NCBI GenBank assembly: GCA_000497125.2
Contig: CM035319.1
Coordinates: 416,001-480,000 of the forward strand
Direction of reading: 5' to 3'
Origin: Spironucleus salmonicida
Lineage: Eukaryota > Fornicata > Diplomonadida > Hexamitidae
Length of the DNA stretch: 64,000 nucleotides
This document shows, piece by piece, positions 48,679 to 61,243 of the stretch. Position 1 is the stretch's first letter. Each line of letters opens with the position of its first letter. Position numbers and translations under genes: made by a program. The notes under the pieces are model-generated. The model worked only from the letters and a program-made list of their open reading frames with translations. It was not told the DNA's origin and did no database searches.

Positions 48679-48873
48679 ATGAAAATTAAAACAAATGATC
48701 TGCTTCTTTTATGGATGTTGGCAGCAATGCTTGTTTTGACCATCCCACTAGTTGTTTTTAATGACACAATTGGCATGTTTGTCTACATCATAAATTTTCT
48801 CATTTTCTTCATGGTAGTGGTTAAGATTGTTATTTAATAAATCATCCTTTAGAGCAAACAAAAAATTGAGTGA
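48679..48873 (+). CDS. Small two-helix membrane protein, 64 aa
   Basis: An ATG-to-TGA frame with two strong hydrophobic segments, at about residues 8-27 (LLLLWMLAAMLVLTIPLVVF) and 32-52 (IGMFVYIINFLIFFMVVVKI), and a short polar C-terminus. No stop interrupts it under the TGA-only code; with the standard code it would end eight residues after the second helix. Size and topology resemble small ER assembly subunits (for example VMA21 or DPM2/DPM3 types), but no diagnostic motif is present. The stop context is GAGTGA, 13 bases from the stop of the convergent membrane-protein gene. Confidence 0.65.
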
Positions 48874-48886
48874 CGTGACTGGAAGT

Positions 48887-49321
48887 TCACTGTAACGGTT
48901 TTTGATAGATAAATACAAAATCTCCCATCTACCATAGCAATATTAACACCTCTAGCGCGAAATTAGCGTTTATACTCACAATGACCTGGTAGCGTGAATT
49001 AAGAAATTGGCGAAGTTAGAAAAATATACCAGTATAAATCCTAAGACCTAGCACAACGTAGTTCAGCCACGTAGATGGTAAAGCAAAGAAACAAATAATA
49101 GGATCAATTGCCCACAGTATTATAGTAATAATCAATAGAATACGCTCTGATGTAGTCACAATTTATCCAAAAACCATATCGATACATTACATGGAATAGA
49201 GACCGAGAGCTAGGGATAGAAAGGATACAAAACAACGAATCTATACAACCATTTTCCAGTTATGTCTGATCCTTGCAGGCCAGTTGAAATTGCGTACGTA
49301 AAATACGTCCACTATTGTCAT
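48887..49321 (-). CDS. Four-helix membrane protein, 144 aa
   Basis: A minus-strand frame starting MTIVDVFYVRNFNWPARI. Four hydrophobic segments follow at about residues 25-45, 58-75 (ILLIITIILWAIDPIICFF runs on from the second), 88-102 and 118-138. Basic residues lie between the N-terminus and the first segment. There is no signal peptide cleavage motif and no recognised family. It converges on the small two-helix membrane protein and lies just downstream of VPS34 on the same strand (31 bases). Confidence 0.7.
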
Positions 49322-49352
49322 TTTTATAAGATAGGAATATATATATAATAGT

Positions 49353-51854
49353 TCACTTTCTCTATTACTAGACAAATCTATGGAGGGCATCAATAACACG
49401 AGGAAATACCGCATTAAGCTGCTTACTTACAATTTAAATAAGTGTAGAATTGACTTAATCGTTTTATAGGTTGAGTTGCAATCTATTTTAAAGCCATTCA
49501 AAATTGGTTTTTGCGTCTTCTTCTACAACCTAAATACCACTGCCAACTAATAAGTATAGTAAAGTAAATATTTAGTTTGTTTGCTTCCTTAGCTGCTAAT
49601 AGCTCATTATGAGATAGCTAACGAATAAACTAAAGTTAGGGCTATCCACTCCTCCTATCGTATCTATCATTTCTGGAGATATTTTCATTTAAGGAGGATA
49701 GGGCTTAGGATCTCTATTGAATAACCAGCCAAAATCTATATGAAATAGCTATCCAGATGGTCTCACCATAATATTTGCTGAGTGCCTATCACCAATAGCT
49801 AATATAAAAGTCATAATTGAATATAGAGCAGTCGATTTAATAAAGTTTGTCGTTTGCTATGTTTCTGTAAGCTGAACAGTTTGAAACTATTTCAAGTACG
49901 TTTTTATGTTTTGTAATTTTTTATCAAGAAGAATTTCATCAATATCTATCGAAGGCTGAACGCATTCAATAATACCAAAATCAGGAGAGAATGCGAAACA
50001 GCCATATAATGAAGCAGATAAGTCTATTCCACCTGCTTACAACGTGCTGTCAAAAAATTAAAACATCTGCATGACAATTACGTCATTTCGCACATCGTCA
50101 TTATACTTTAGTAAAACAGGGCACTCTGACCCATCTTCTAAAATCAGCCGGATCATAAGTGGCATTTTATTCGACTTAAAGACATGATAAACCTCAACGT
50201 TTATACCAATAACCCTGCAATTTTACCGAATGAACGGAAAATTTATTGCTTTTTTCTGCTTCAACAGCAGAGGATAGCGGTTCTTGTTCCGCAGCTCCTT
50301 CCCAAGCTGCTGGATCTGCCCCGGACGGTCCAAATTCGCTGCTTTTACGGTAACCCCCAAATTGTACAATTATTTCACAAAATCGACGCTGGCCTGAACG
50401 TCGCTAAAAACGACAGGAGAGGTCTCCTCGAGCTTCTAGAAGTACAGGCTGATCAAGTTCTCGTACTTGTTCCTCACGTCGACGCTGGCCGCCGAGTCGC
50501 GCCAAAGCTGCAAATAGAACGGAAACTGCACCGCTTGCATGAATTTCTCCTCGCAGTCGAAGAGTTCCAGCAGAAACAGCGCCAGCTCGCTTTCTGCGTC
50601 GAATTGGACGCAATTTGTGAGCTGGAACTGATATAACACGACCTCGCCGAAAGCGAAATTCCGCAGGTGGTGGATGGCGATTTCCCGCACTGCGGGCGCT
50701 GCAAACTGCGCCTGGAAGAACCACAGGACCTGCTCGATTGGAACGTTCTGGTACCTCGCGAATGCGCTAAAATTGGGCTCCTTGCGGGCCCGGATGCAGG
50801 CCAGCAGGACGTACGCGAACGATGCGCCGTCTCCGGCCAGAAAATCGCTGTTTTCGAGAAGGAGCTGCGCGTTCTGCAGCGGGACGAAAAATGGCCGCCG
50901 CAGCTCGCGTTGCAGCTGTTCCAGGACGCTTGCGCTTGGCGTAGCGGTTGCTCTGCTGAAGTTCGTCGTCTGTGCAAAAATTCCGCCGAATTGGTAGGCG
51001 TAGTCGAGCGAATTGTAGGTGCTCGAGAATTAGGCGTCGCGGGTGTGGAAAGCGGCGGTAGCAGCGTCAATAGCGTGATTTGTGGGTTCTGCGTTGGTGT
51101 GGAAGCGGATTTCGCTATCTGCGGTCGGGGGGACGAAGTTTCGCGCGCTGGTTCCAGCTAGGTCGAATGTGGGCGTGTTTGATACGATTTGGAGCTTTGC
51201 TGGTGCTACTGCGCTTGTAAGAATCGATTCTGGTCGGTTGGCGTTAATTTTCGCGAATCGCAGGACTTGGTTGATGTGGAACTGCTACTGGACGAGCAAT
51301 ATCTTCTCTAGAAGCTTGGGTTAAATGTTGTTATCGTAGATTTGTTGAATTTCGGCCAGCTAAAGCTGGTGAATTGCACGCGGCGGTAAATAGGTGCTTT
51401 AAGTCAGTGGTTTTTTGTAGTTTTTGTCTGCAAATACGATGTCGGTCGCCTGCGCTAAAATTTCAAAGGTGAGAGTATAGGTCGGGGTTTTGAGGTTATG
51501 TGCGCCTGTTTTTAATTGAAAAATGTAATTTTTCTTCTCAAACAGCTTAAATTAAAATTACGCTAAGGTGTCATCTTAGCGGATAATGCTTAATTTCAAT
51601 ATATCATCTGGCTTAAAAGATTGTATTTTAAGCGGAATTGCAAACTATTACTCTTTAAACGTAACTAAGCCTTTTTAATATTAATCGTTGAAGTCAGTAA
51701 AAAGAGGTGCAGTTTCTAAGGTTTCTTACTCGTATTGGAATGAAATTCTATAATCTTTTGGAAAAATTGTGAACTAGTCATTAAGAATTTTAATCTGCTT
51801 AAAATTAATCAAAGCGTAGTATGGTATTTCAGAAGATAAGGATACTAAATCCAT
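49353..51854 (-). CDS. VPS34: Class III phosphatidylinositol 3-kinase VPS34
   Basis: An 833-aa protein close to human VPS34 (887 aa). An N-terminal C2-like beta domain (about 1-160) is followed by the helical PIK domain, seen at FAFGEVVLYQFQLTNCVQF near 400. The kinase domain has the catalytic loop AIGDRHSANIM near 685-695, the HIDFGW metal site near 705 and DPKPYPPQMKISPEMI after it. The C-terminal helix ends VIDALHRFVQQQRK, as class III enzymes do. It makes PI3P on endosomes and autophagosomes; the partner VPS15 is not in the window. The middle (50250-51300) is far more GC-rich than both ends. The stop context is AAGTGA. Confidence 0.88.
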
Positions 51855-51912
51855 TTAAAGCGTATATGTAATTATACTTTAGTATATAATAATTATATGA
51901 CTGTCTTAAAAA

Positions 51913-52629
51913 ATGTTCGTCAAAAACAGTGATTTTAGCATAAATTCACCTGAATTAAATACTTAAATCATAGCTCCAAGTTAATCAGTGGTTGATTTAT
52001 CAATATTCTTTGATAATATTACTAAAATAAACGAAATTATAGATTAAAATTAGAATGTGTTCAGGTTTGTTAAAATTCTGATCAAAAATAGACATGATTC
52101 TTTAAGAACTACCGTTTTTATGCCATATATATTTTAGTCATATAAAATTTATTTAAAGATTTAGTCACTACTGGATTAGTTTATACTAACATTGAGAAAA
52201 TATAATACTCATTAAAATATTCTTTAATATCAAATTATGATGACAACTTACATCTTATAATTGATTTAAAAGATGTAGTATATTTCAGTTAAAGCAGTTT
52301 AGTTTTCGAAGATGACGTTGCAAGAAGAACTAGATTCGTAACTTTCAGGAATGTGGCCAATAGCTGCCTAGATTTCTATATTTTCTGATCAATTATATAC
52401 ATAATTTCATGAAATAGCATTATATTCACATAAAATTATGAAAAATGATTAATATATAACTATAAACGAGATTTGTCAACAGTCAGATTAAGTTTGTTAA
52501 GCTTGGCGGTATATTACAGGCATAAGTTAACTTCCTGATTTTATTAAATTTTCTTGCAACCAGTAAAAACTATCATTGTCAGATGTTCAAAGTGTTGTTA
52601 AAATTGAGAAAAAGCTCAGTGACTGGTGA
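51913..52629 (+). CDS. Unrecognised helical protein, 238 aa
   Basis: The frame runs from the ATG of MFVKNSDFSINSPELN to TGA, with many TAA/TAG codons. It is nearly all helical with modest charge and many Ile/Leu/Gln, for example ILQYQIMMTTYILQLIQKMQ. It ends in a short charged helix (VVKIEKKLSDW). No membrane segment is convincing and no motif is known to me. It is divergent from VPS34 (58-base shared upstream region). Its stop lies only 3 bases from the stop of the convergent solenoid gene. Confidence 0.7.
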
Positions 52630-52632
52630 TTA

Positions 52633-54306
52633 TCACTAAAATACAATTTTACTTATCTCTTTAATATTGATTGTTTTTATTTCCAACTACAACCTGTTAC
52701 ATCTTTCTAAAATACTAATATTGTAAAATTAATACTTTGTTTTAATATCTCTATTGATATATTCAGTAATAATAGTTGCAATATCGGCTCGTAAATAAGG
52801 TAAATACTATTTATATATTTAAATTAACTAAGCTTTATCTTATATAATAAACATACAGCATAATATACAAATTTATTCATCTATGCTAATAGACTTGATA
52901 ATATTAATAACTTAAATATATTTATTAATTATCTAAATAATATCATGCTCTGAAAGTTGATCATATATAATACTTAAAAACTCTGAACCATTCGTTATTA
53001 TTAATAACTATTCTTTAAGAGTCAAAAATTTATCAAATTAATCAAATTCCGATAAGCAAAAATTATTACAATTAAAGAGGGTTTAAAGTTCTTAAAAAGT
53101 AGTTTGTGTATTTTCAATTTATCTTTCCATAATAGCATCTTTATATCTATTTTTAAAGAGAAATTAATTAATAGGAAGAGGTAAATCCGTCAGTTCTGAA
53201 AATTTTATTAACATATCTAGTAATATTTCGAAATTTTTATATGTAAAATTGTATAGTAATACTTGTGAGGCTATTGGTAACGATTTTGCTAAAATATCTT
53301 TAACTTTACAAATATGAATCAGTTGCTAATTGTTACTATTGATTATATCTTTATATTACAATCCTATAGTGGTTAATTTCATTTCAGTTAAGCAATATAG
53401 CATACCTTATTTTAATTTGAAATTAATACATTAGATATTTTTCACTTACTGATAAATATCAACATACACTTGAAAGAAATATTAATTTGGACCCCAGATA
53501 TAATTATTTATCCATATGCTATCTATTATCTTTGATATAAAATCGAGATTTAATGTTTTAGGTACCAAAAATTTAAAAATCTAGCTATGAATAAATACTT
53601 CAGGATTACTTGTTTAAATTAAAGATAGTGCTTACTTGGATAATTCTAAACATGATAGTTCACGAACTTCAAATGGTGAAATAAAATTAAGCTTAGGATT
53701 TTAATTATTATAGAACATTACACACTTAAGAGCATGTTGAAGATTACCTTTAAACATATAAAGGCCATAGTAAATATGAGAAATTAATTACTATTCCTCA
53801 GTGGTATATTAATTACAGTAAAGTTTAAACTTTAAGTTTTAATTCTAAGAATTAGCTTTTATATAATTAACAACAAGATAGCATCTGGTTGATACTAAAG
53901 ATAATAGATCAAAAAACTAATAAGGAATATTCAAAATGAATTCTAGAAGAATTTAAAGCAAAACATCATGTGTGAGAACCTCAAGTTTGGTTTTAAGAAT
54001 ATCAGGTACATGGTCTGCTACAAATTATAGGTTAACCAATACATTCTAAGCCTGTTAAAGATTTTATATCAAATTAATATTAGAATATAACTGCTAAATT
54101 AACAAAGTGTCTGTTACTGCGTTTTAACTTTTAAAACCAAGGATCTATTCTGTACTATTATTGTCTATGAGCACAGTTTATAATTTTTGCTAAACACAAT
54201 AAGGAAATATTTTAAGTATGGAAGATTATATAGTTTACAATTCGAAAGTTATATCAGGAAAATATGTACGTTATAATTTAAGCTAAAGAACTTATTTAAC
54301 ATACAT
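52633..54306 (-). CDS. Alpha-solenoid protein, unrecognised (557 aa)
   Basis: A TGA-free minus-strand frame. I start it at the last ATG before AT-rich leader (54304-54306); the true start could be slightly different. The sequence is a series of amphipathic helix pairs rich in Leu, Ile, Gln and Asn, for example VLVNLQFVADHVPDILKTKL and TKLEVLTHDVLLQILLEFIL. This is typical of HEAT, ARM or PCI/TPR-like scaffolds. No importin-beta-binding domain or other signature is seen. The gene is very AT-rich. The stop is preceded by TAG read as Gln. Confidence 0.6.
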
Positions 54307-54573
54307 TAAATAATACATCACAACTATTATATAATATTATATCATTATTTATAAGAATGATTTTATATAAGTCTAGCGATAATTAAAAAATGTTTATTTC
54401 AGTAGTTAATATAATTAAGCAGTAATAATTATAAATATAAAATGAATAGGATATCCATAGATGTTTTTAAGAAGTCAACAATAAAAACACCGATAATTTA
54501 GTAAAGGTGACTATTAAAAAATCACCCAATAAATTATAATATAAAATTACATTGCCTAATTTAAATCAAATAT

Positions 54574-55041
54574 TCACTATTATTTTGCCAAAAACTGCCA
54601 AATATCCTTCCATTTTTATTTATTAATAACGAAACCCCCCTAGCATTTTTATACTTTATAAACTTTATTACCAAATTTCACACAAAACTTATCTGGAACT
54701 ATAAGATCGTCAAATTCGAAATCTGTAAAATGAATATCTGTTAATTTTTATAAAAATGCTACCTTTTACTTCAGTAATAAATTATTAGCTTGAAGAGAAG
54801 TCATTTAATAATATTCGGGTTATTAATACGTTTAAATAGGTATATCCGGAGTAGTATCTTTAGTTAAAGCTTACTCTTGTTAGTAAAATGCTAGTGAATA
54901 TGATAAGAGTAAATCTTCATAGTCTGTTTTAGAATATTATTTTGAAAATAAAGTAGGGTTTGGAAGTTCTTTAAATTCTGATTTTTTAAGACTAACTATT
55001 TTTGATGTCAATTCAGTAAAAGATGGATCTTCATTTTTCAT
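54574..55041 (-). CDS. Unrecognised 155-aa protein
   Basis: A minus-strand frame starting MKNEDPSFTELTSKIVSLKK. Residues 1-45 are mixed, 50-100 form a helix with many Gln, and the last 45 form a compact beta-like segment, FCVKFGNKVYKVQKCQGGF then VINKQKWKDIW. The layout of a helical N-terminus and small globular C-terminus recalls kinetochore Spc24/Spc25-type proteins, but the match is too weak to name. It is divergent from the next gene, with 98 bases between start codons. Confidence 0.65.
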
Positions 55042-55139
55042 TTAAAATTTTATAAATTACCTACTACAATTTATTATTATATAAAATATTTCAATCCATA
55101 AATCTACTATTATTTATAATAATCACTATAGCGCAAAAA

Positions 55140-55928
55140 ATGGATGAGGAGACAGTCTCACGCCACTCGTCTCAAATTGATAACATTTACTCTAGAGTAG
55201 AGTCTGAAATATATGTGAGTAAAAATACTGCGAAAATTATGCTGATACGATCACCATCAAGAAACAAAAATGTCAAAAAGGATGTTAATATGAGAAAATT
55301 ATCATCGCTTCCAGAGGCACAATTTTTCAAGGCCAAAAAATCAGCACCTATTATTCCATAGCCATAAAGATAGCTGAAGCCCAGCGAAACGCTCGTTCAC
55401 GAGAAGCGGAAACTTGCAGTTCAAAAATAGCTTTTAAAGGCTTTAGAGTCTGGAAATTTGAACTAGCCATAATAATCTCACAATATATCTGCTTAATAAG
55501 ATCTAACGGATGCCTAAATGCGTGCTATTGCTTTGAACTCCCGTATCGAACACGCTAACGCATCGAAGTTAAAAAAGGAAAAGGTGAAAGAAAATTCCTT
55601 AAATATATCTAAATAGCGTTAACTTTCATTAGAAGATAAAAAACGAAAAGCTTTAGAAACAAAGTTGGAAGAGGAATTCATGCGAGAAGCAAAGCGTGAA
55701 AACTAGATTGAATAAACTATGAAAACATAGTAACTAAGGACATAAAGCCAGCTAGGCTGTTAGGTAATCTAAGATAAGGTTGGGATGATGTAAGAAAAAA
55801 TTAGATTGGAAAGGTACGAAACAGAAAAATAAATGCAGATAGAAGCAGATCAAGTTAAATGTGAAAGAGAATTTATTTAGAAGCGCATTGAGGAGCTCAA
55901 GGAGAAGAGCTAACGATTTAATAAGTGA
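55140..55928 (+). CDS. Coiled-coil protein, 262 aa
   Basis: The frame runs from the ATG of MDEETVSRHSSQIDNI to a TGA in AAGTGA context. The N-terminal 100 residues are basic and Ser-rich with short motifs (RSPSRNKNVKKD). From about residue 110 to the end there is a continuous charged helix (AKREN..., REFIQKRIEELKEKSQ). No enzyme motif is present. Its charge pattern resembles microtubule-associated or flagellar coiled coils, which is inference only. The next gene starts 87 bases downstream on the same strand. Confidence 0.75.
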
Positions 55929-56015
55929 AATGTTGAAAATGATTTTATTAAAAATAAATAATATGAATCTTTACTACTATATATTAACAATATTACTTTC
56001 TTTTTATTCGTCATA

Positions 56016-57467
56016 ATGTCAATACTAGAGTCAAAGATCGAAACTCCTGAACAGTTTAAGGAAATTAAACTAGTAATTTAAGATCATTTGTTAATTTAAG
56101 ATTAAAAATCTGAGCTGTATAAGCACCATATAATTGGTAAGCTTATTACATTTGCATCTAGCACTGAAGTTGTCGATATATAAATAGAGGTTTTAGAAAC
56201 AATTGATTTATTTTTATAAGACTCATCAGATTTAATTTTAGTATCACAGTCTTCTATATTGTATTTGTGTATGATATTGCTGAAAAATAGCAACCCTCTA
56301 CTTTAAATTGCATCCCTTAAGTTGTTAACTTCTTTGTGTTAATATGATGAAAACGCAACAGCTTTACTTTAAAATCATCATTTGATTAAAAATATTGTAT
56401 TGCTAGCGGAGTAAATCATGAGCCAAGATATAACTGAAGATATTACGTTACTTATTCAACATTTTACTACATTCATGTATATTTGTTGCTCTGTCTCAAC
56501 AAAAGTATAGAAAAAACTATCTTAGGCGGGGATTTCAGACTTTCTTCTTAATGCAACTGAGAAATTATAAGATACTACATAACCATTAGCATCAACATTA
56601 GCGATATTACAGATGTTGTCATAAGAAAAATTTATTGCGTAAGCTGTTATGTAAAGAAACTATCATGAGTTTTTGTTGAAGATGTTATAAAAGTATTTAG
56701 ATAATCAAACGAATATAGAAATCTGTTAACTTGTATTGAATCTTATTGGAACAATCTGTGCCGTTTTTTCTGCATCTGTTGCACAATTCATGTAAGTAAA
56801 AATTCCTAGTATGATATATTGTATTATTCTCGATACTAAAGATATTAACCTATTAAGATTTGCAGTATCTGCTTTAGTTGAAATCTTATATGCTGACAAA
56901 GGTTATAAATATTAAAACCTAACAGTCAATTTAAGATAAATTGGTCAAATTGATGATTTGTTATAAAATCTTATCGATCTTCCAGATAAATTTGAAGATG
57001 ATAGTGAATGTTATACAGTATGGGCTATAATGATGAGAATGTTAGCTAGTGTACCTAAGAAAGAAGACCATGTGAGATAAAGCATATTATGTAGAGGGGT
57101 CTTAAAAAGATTATTAGTAGGTTTAACTAGTGACGTTAGTCTTAATGCTAAAATATCGCTTTTAGATGCGTTGGGTTAAATGTTTTGTAGGCAATAATTA
57201 CCACCACAAGTATATTTAGATGATTTGGCCAAAACAACATCTGTGGTTTTAAAGTTGAAGAGAGAGTTTGTTAGCTTTAAAAATTAAAAGAGTGCTGAAA
57301 AATTATTATATTTAGAAGCAGTTGAACGTGCGAAAACAGTCTTAGAGAGATTAGGACATTAAGAGGGTCGAAATACTACTAAATATACTATGTATAGTAT
57401 GTTTATTATGGGTTGTACTTTACTTGTAGGTGCTGGTATTAGTTTTTTGGTTAGAGGGGTGAACTGA
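56016..57467 (+). CDS. ARM/HEAT-like protein with C-terminal membrane anchor
   Basis: A 483-aa protein starting MSILESKIETPEQFKEIK. Residues 10 to about 420 are repeating amphipathic helices of ARM/HEAT spacing. A short charged helix follows, then a single hydrophobic segment near 458-478 (MYSMFIMGCTLLVGAGISFL) with RGVN at the very C-terminus. That arrangement is a tail anchor, so the solenoid would face the cytosol from the ER, mitochondrion-related organelle or another membrane. I recognise no named family. TAA/TAG are read as Gln throughout. Confidence 0.75.
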
Positions 57468-57548
57468 TAATATATGAAATTATTTGTTTTTGGTTTTCTA
57501 TAATATCTTTACAATACAATTTAAAATAACTTTATATTTAAATTCAAA

Positions 57549-58925
57549 ATGTGCTTCTCGAAATGTGTTTCTGAACCAACCACTGAATGGTTTGATGCCG
57601 CTATTAACAATAATATTACTATTATATAACAATAGATGAAATAGAACTAAGGAAAACGGGAATTAAGACTATAAACAGATGTTATCTTTACAGGATTTAC
57701 AGCATTTTTTTACTCAGTTTATCATGAAAATTTGGAAGTGTTGTCATTGTTATTACTTGATGAATTTACTCTCCCTACTATTGAACCTATACTATTTGAT
57801 GAAGATTAGATGATATAGTCCCAAGTTAATATGATTCTTCCAGAGGATAAATAAATAGATAATGAAAATGACGAATAGGCAAAATAAAAAGATGAAATTA
57901 AGCTACGGGAAAAATCTAAGCTATTAGAAAAAATTAAAAAATTAAAAAATAATGAAGTTGTTCCAGAATATAATATTAGAGAATTTCCATCTAACTCAAC
58001 AGCTCTAGATTTAGCTGTTCATTAATCAAATTGGAGAGCATTTGATATAATGTACGAGTCGATATTATTTTAGCCAGATCTGTTTTCTCCTATTCTTGGA
58101 TATATGAATGAACACGGTGAAACTACTTTACATTTCTTCGTTAGAAATGGTAGTCCTGAGGCTTTGTATATGTTGAAAAGAACTGGAAGAATACTGATAG
58201 AAAAAGAAATTGACAAAGAAGGCGAAAGCGGGCTCAATCCTGTTGTTTTGTCTATTAGATCCGGTAGAGTAGATTTTTTAGAATACTTCTTAAGCCTAGC
58301 ATACGATGACTTTTTCTTCGAAAAAATTAAATTTTGCTTACGTAAATAGAAAAGAAAGCCTGCTGTTGAAGAGCTTTGCACACCAAGTCTCATGTTCAGC
58401 ACAACAGAAGAAGAAGCCCAATAGGCGTCGTTTTTACTCTAAGGGTTTAGACGAAGATCATTACCACCTGCACCAGAATGGTTAGTTTTAGAAATTAGAG
58501 AAAAAATTGAATAAATGAATAGAAGCTCATACGAAGAGCCCATTGAGGAAGGGCCAGTTGCCCCATGGATCTAAACGCAAAGAGATTTAAATATACATGT
58601 CGATTCTAACCGAAACTCTTTCACACGTTAAAGCACCAGTGGGAAGTCTTAGCGAGCGTCTGTAGCTGAACTTCCACCAATGACACCAAAGCTAGAGCAT
58701 TTTATCTCATAGGAATAAACCAAGTAGCATAACAAAGATGGTCTTTTGCATGTTTATGAGTAAGTAGCATTACCCAAACCTAAATAGGAGGCTCCAAAAG
58801 TTTCTGTATATGGAATTTAGCTTTAAGCTGATGATGAGAGTTCTGACGCCGGACGCCAAGAAATAAATGTTTTAGAAGACTAGACTCCTATTAAAGATAA
58901 TGAGAATTCTGTCGAAGACTTGTGA
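57549..58925 (+). CDS. Ankyrin-repeat protein, 458 aa
   Basis: The frame starts MCFSKCVSEPTTEWFDAAIN. Ankyrin-like units appear near residues 135-260. The clearest is NEHGETTLHFFVRNGSPEAL, and the next is ESGLNPVVLSIRSGRVDFLEY; both have the TALHxAxxxG-type consensus in degenerate form. A charged linker (DEIKLREKSKLLEKIKKLKN) precedes them and a long polar, Ser/Pro/Gln-rich tail follows. Ankyrin proteins are a large family in diplomonads, often paired with NEK kinases or coiled coils; here the ankyrins stand without a kinase. The stop lies 11 bases from the convergent WD40 gene's stop. Confidence 0.78.
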
Positions 58926-58936
58926 AACCTTTTTGA

Positions 58937-59977
58937 TCACTCACTGCCAACACTAACACAAACTTCTAAATTATTGCTCCAAACCTCGAAATGACCATCA
59001 GCAAATATCATTTTAATGTTTTTGTCTACTGAAAATGCGTCATGTACCCTTCCAGATATCATTCTCATTCCTTTACTTTTAATCATATCAAAATCTTAAC
59101 AGATACCAGTTTCACTTTAAAATCCTAAAAAGCACCAGCCAACACAACTACATAAGGAGCGAAAATTTATATTTTTATCAATAACTTCAATTGAACTAAG
59201 AGTAAATTTTCGTAAAGTACCATCTGGAGATAGAGCTAGAGCCTGATTACCGAGTGCAGCGACGTGAGATAAAAATGAATTTGAGGTAGGTAGAGCTGTA
59301 AACGAGAGTGTTGGTATTTAGAGTATTAAAATTGACCCTGATGTAGTTGATGCGAAAATATTACCATTAGATATAGTGATATCTGTTATTTAGAAATGAT
59401 TTGGGAATGTAAAAATTGTTGCGTTTCTAACCGCTTTAAGCGTTGTTTAATGAATAAGAAACGATGAAATAGTATTCGTTGAGTTATTATAATTAAAAGT
59501 AGATGAAGGAGAGTGTGAGGTAATAGGAAAATCAGCAGTTTCAAGTGTTATTAAAGTAGTATCTTCAAGTGTAAAAGCTCTTAAGTATTTTTTAGTCCTT
59601 GTTTATTCGTTTGATAAATGTATTGTATTTTATTATAATATATCCATAACAAGATTAAATGATGACCTAGGTTCTGAAACTGGTGCTTATATTTCTACAT
59701 CTAATGATTTAGTTTCCTAGTATGTTTAAATCCCACGTTAAACATGACCAGATTACATAGTTGTAAATTGCTCTCGATTTACTAGATTGATAATCTTTTA
59801 TTTATACGTCATTTCATTTTATTAGAAGGTGGTTTTGAAAGAGGATAACATAATATAAGGAGGATATTCAAAATTGCCTTAAGTAGGTTATTTTGATGTT
59901 ATTTACTTAGTAGTAGCTTATTGTTATTAATGTTCTGATGACTCTGAATCAAAGTCCGTAGAATCAAAATCAGACAT
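58937..59977 (-). CDS. WD40-like beta-propeller protein
   Basis: A 346-aa frame. The first ~45 residues are acidic then Gln/Thr-rich (MSDFDSTDFDSESSEH). The remainder consists of beta-rich blades. Examples are ITDITISNGNIFASTTSGSI, HVAALGNQALALSPDGTLRKF, and the closing DAFSVDKNIKMIFADGHFEVW, which has the terminal Trp of a WD repeat. The family member cannot be named. It resembles nucleolar or nucleoporin WD40 proteins in its acidic N-terminus, which is weak evidence. The stop context is GAGTGA. Confidence 0.65.
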
Positions 59978-60018
59978 TTTAATATAGTTTTTAATATGAT
60001 ATATAATAATTACTATAA

Positions 60019-60951
60019 TCACAAAGTAAGATCCTAAATATGCTTCTTGATATGCGCTTACAAATTTGCTACATTTAAATCATACAGCTTATTGTTCTCC
60101 TTAATTAATGTTTTGACCTATAATTTTTCCAAAAATTACTAGACAATAAGGGTGTCTTAAATTTCTACATCATAAGATTCTATCTTATTAATTATTTAAT
60201 CTAGATCATAACCTACACAAATTTATTTCTTAATCTTTAAAACTTGGCAAGGTATCGTATCTTTAAGGTCTTATAAAGCTTTAACACAATATGCTTCTAA
60301 ATATTCTAAATTTAAATTTGATAAATTATCGATTTCTAGAATATTTTTAATTGAAAAGTCTTGTTAAACTTTATGTAATTTATTATTTAAGACTCTACAA
60401 TCCCCTCTATTATTTTGCAACATCTTTTTGATAAGAATATTCATGCCTGTTGAGCATTCTTACCCAGACTATTATTATAAAATTACTTTTAATTATTCAT
60501 CAGTATAATCCTGAATATCAAATACCTTAGCTATTGGAAATTTGAGGAATTAGTTTAATTTATTTGTAATATCATTACAAATTAAAATAATTAAGCTTTT
60601 GGTTTTCCTATTCATGAGTTTATTTACAAATTACAAGAATTAGCTTTGATTTGTGTTTATAAACTAATCTACTTCATCTAAAATAACAACCTTGCTTCTA
60701 ATAGTAGGAGGAAAATCTAAACTAATTTTACAGTTAATATAAAATGATTTAGGAAAAGCTAGGTTAACGGTATATGTTTTACCAATTCCTGGATTTCCTT
60801 TAATTATAGTTATAATTGAAATATTAGATTTGTTTACTTAATATTCTAAATGCTTTAAATCATCAAAAAATTATTCCCGACCAAAAGGCTTCATTAAGAA
60901 ATGGAAAAAATATTTTATTCTATTATCTACTTATTAAGTAAAATCTCTCAT
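60019..60951 (-). CDS. AAA+ ATPase of the clamp-loader (RFC/CDC6-like) type
   Basis: A 310-aa protein. It starts with KPFGREQFFDDLKHLEY, as clamp loaders do. Walker A is GNPGIGKT at about residues 51-58, Walker B is VVILDEVDQF near 90-97, and a sensor-1-like LIICNDITNKL follows. A later NNRGDCRVLNNKL matches the RFC helical segment GDxRxxxN. The rest is helical. This is closest to RFC large-subunit, CTF18 or small RFC proteins, but ORC/CDC6 is not excluded. It would load PCNA or initiate replication. It lacks the C-terminal collar length of RFC1. Together with RNase H2B it is a DNA-maintenance gene in the window. Confidence 0.7.
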
Positions 60952-61243
60952 ATTGGATTACAAATTTTTCGTGGTATGCTTTTATTTTATTAATATTTTA
61001 TAAAATTAGTTGATTATGTTAAGTTAATTATATAGTTATATAGAAACGTTTAATGAGTAAAATGATGTCTATCTAACATTACTGTATTTTACTTTTTTGT
61101 TATGATAAATATAATATTACGAAATAATTGACAAGTTAAAACCAGTGATTTCGGTTTAGAATGCTAAACTTTGTTTATGTTATATACTAGGTATCCTACC
61201 GTTAATTAATAATATTCAACAATAATAAAAATACTCATAATAC

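Noticed and set aside
50184-51324. Several overlapping standard-code ORFs on both strands near 50.2-51.3 kb
   Set aside because: They are shadows of VPS34 in its GC-rich tract; VPS34 reads through the region in one frame with family motifs on both sides.
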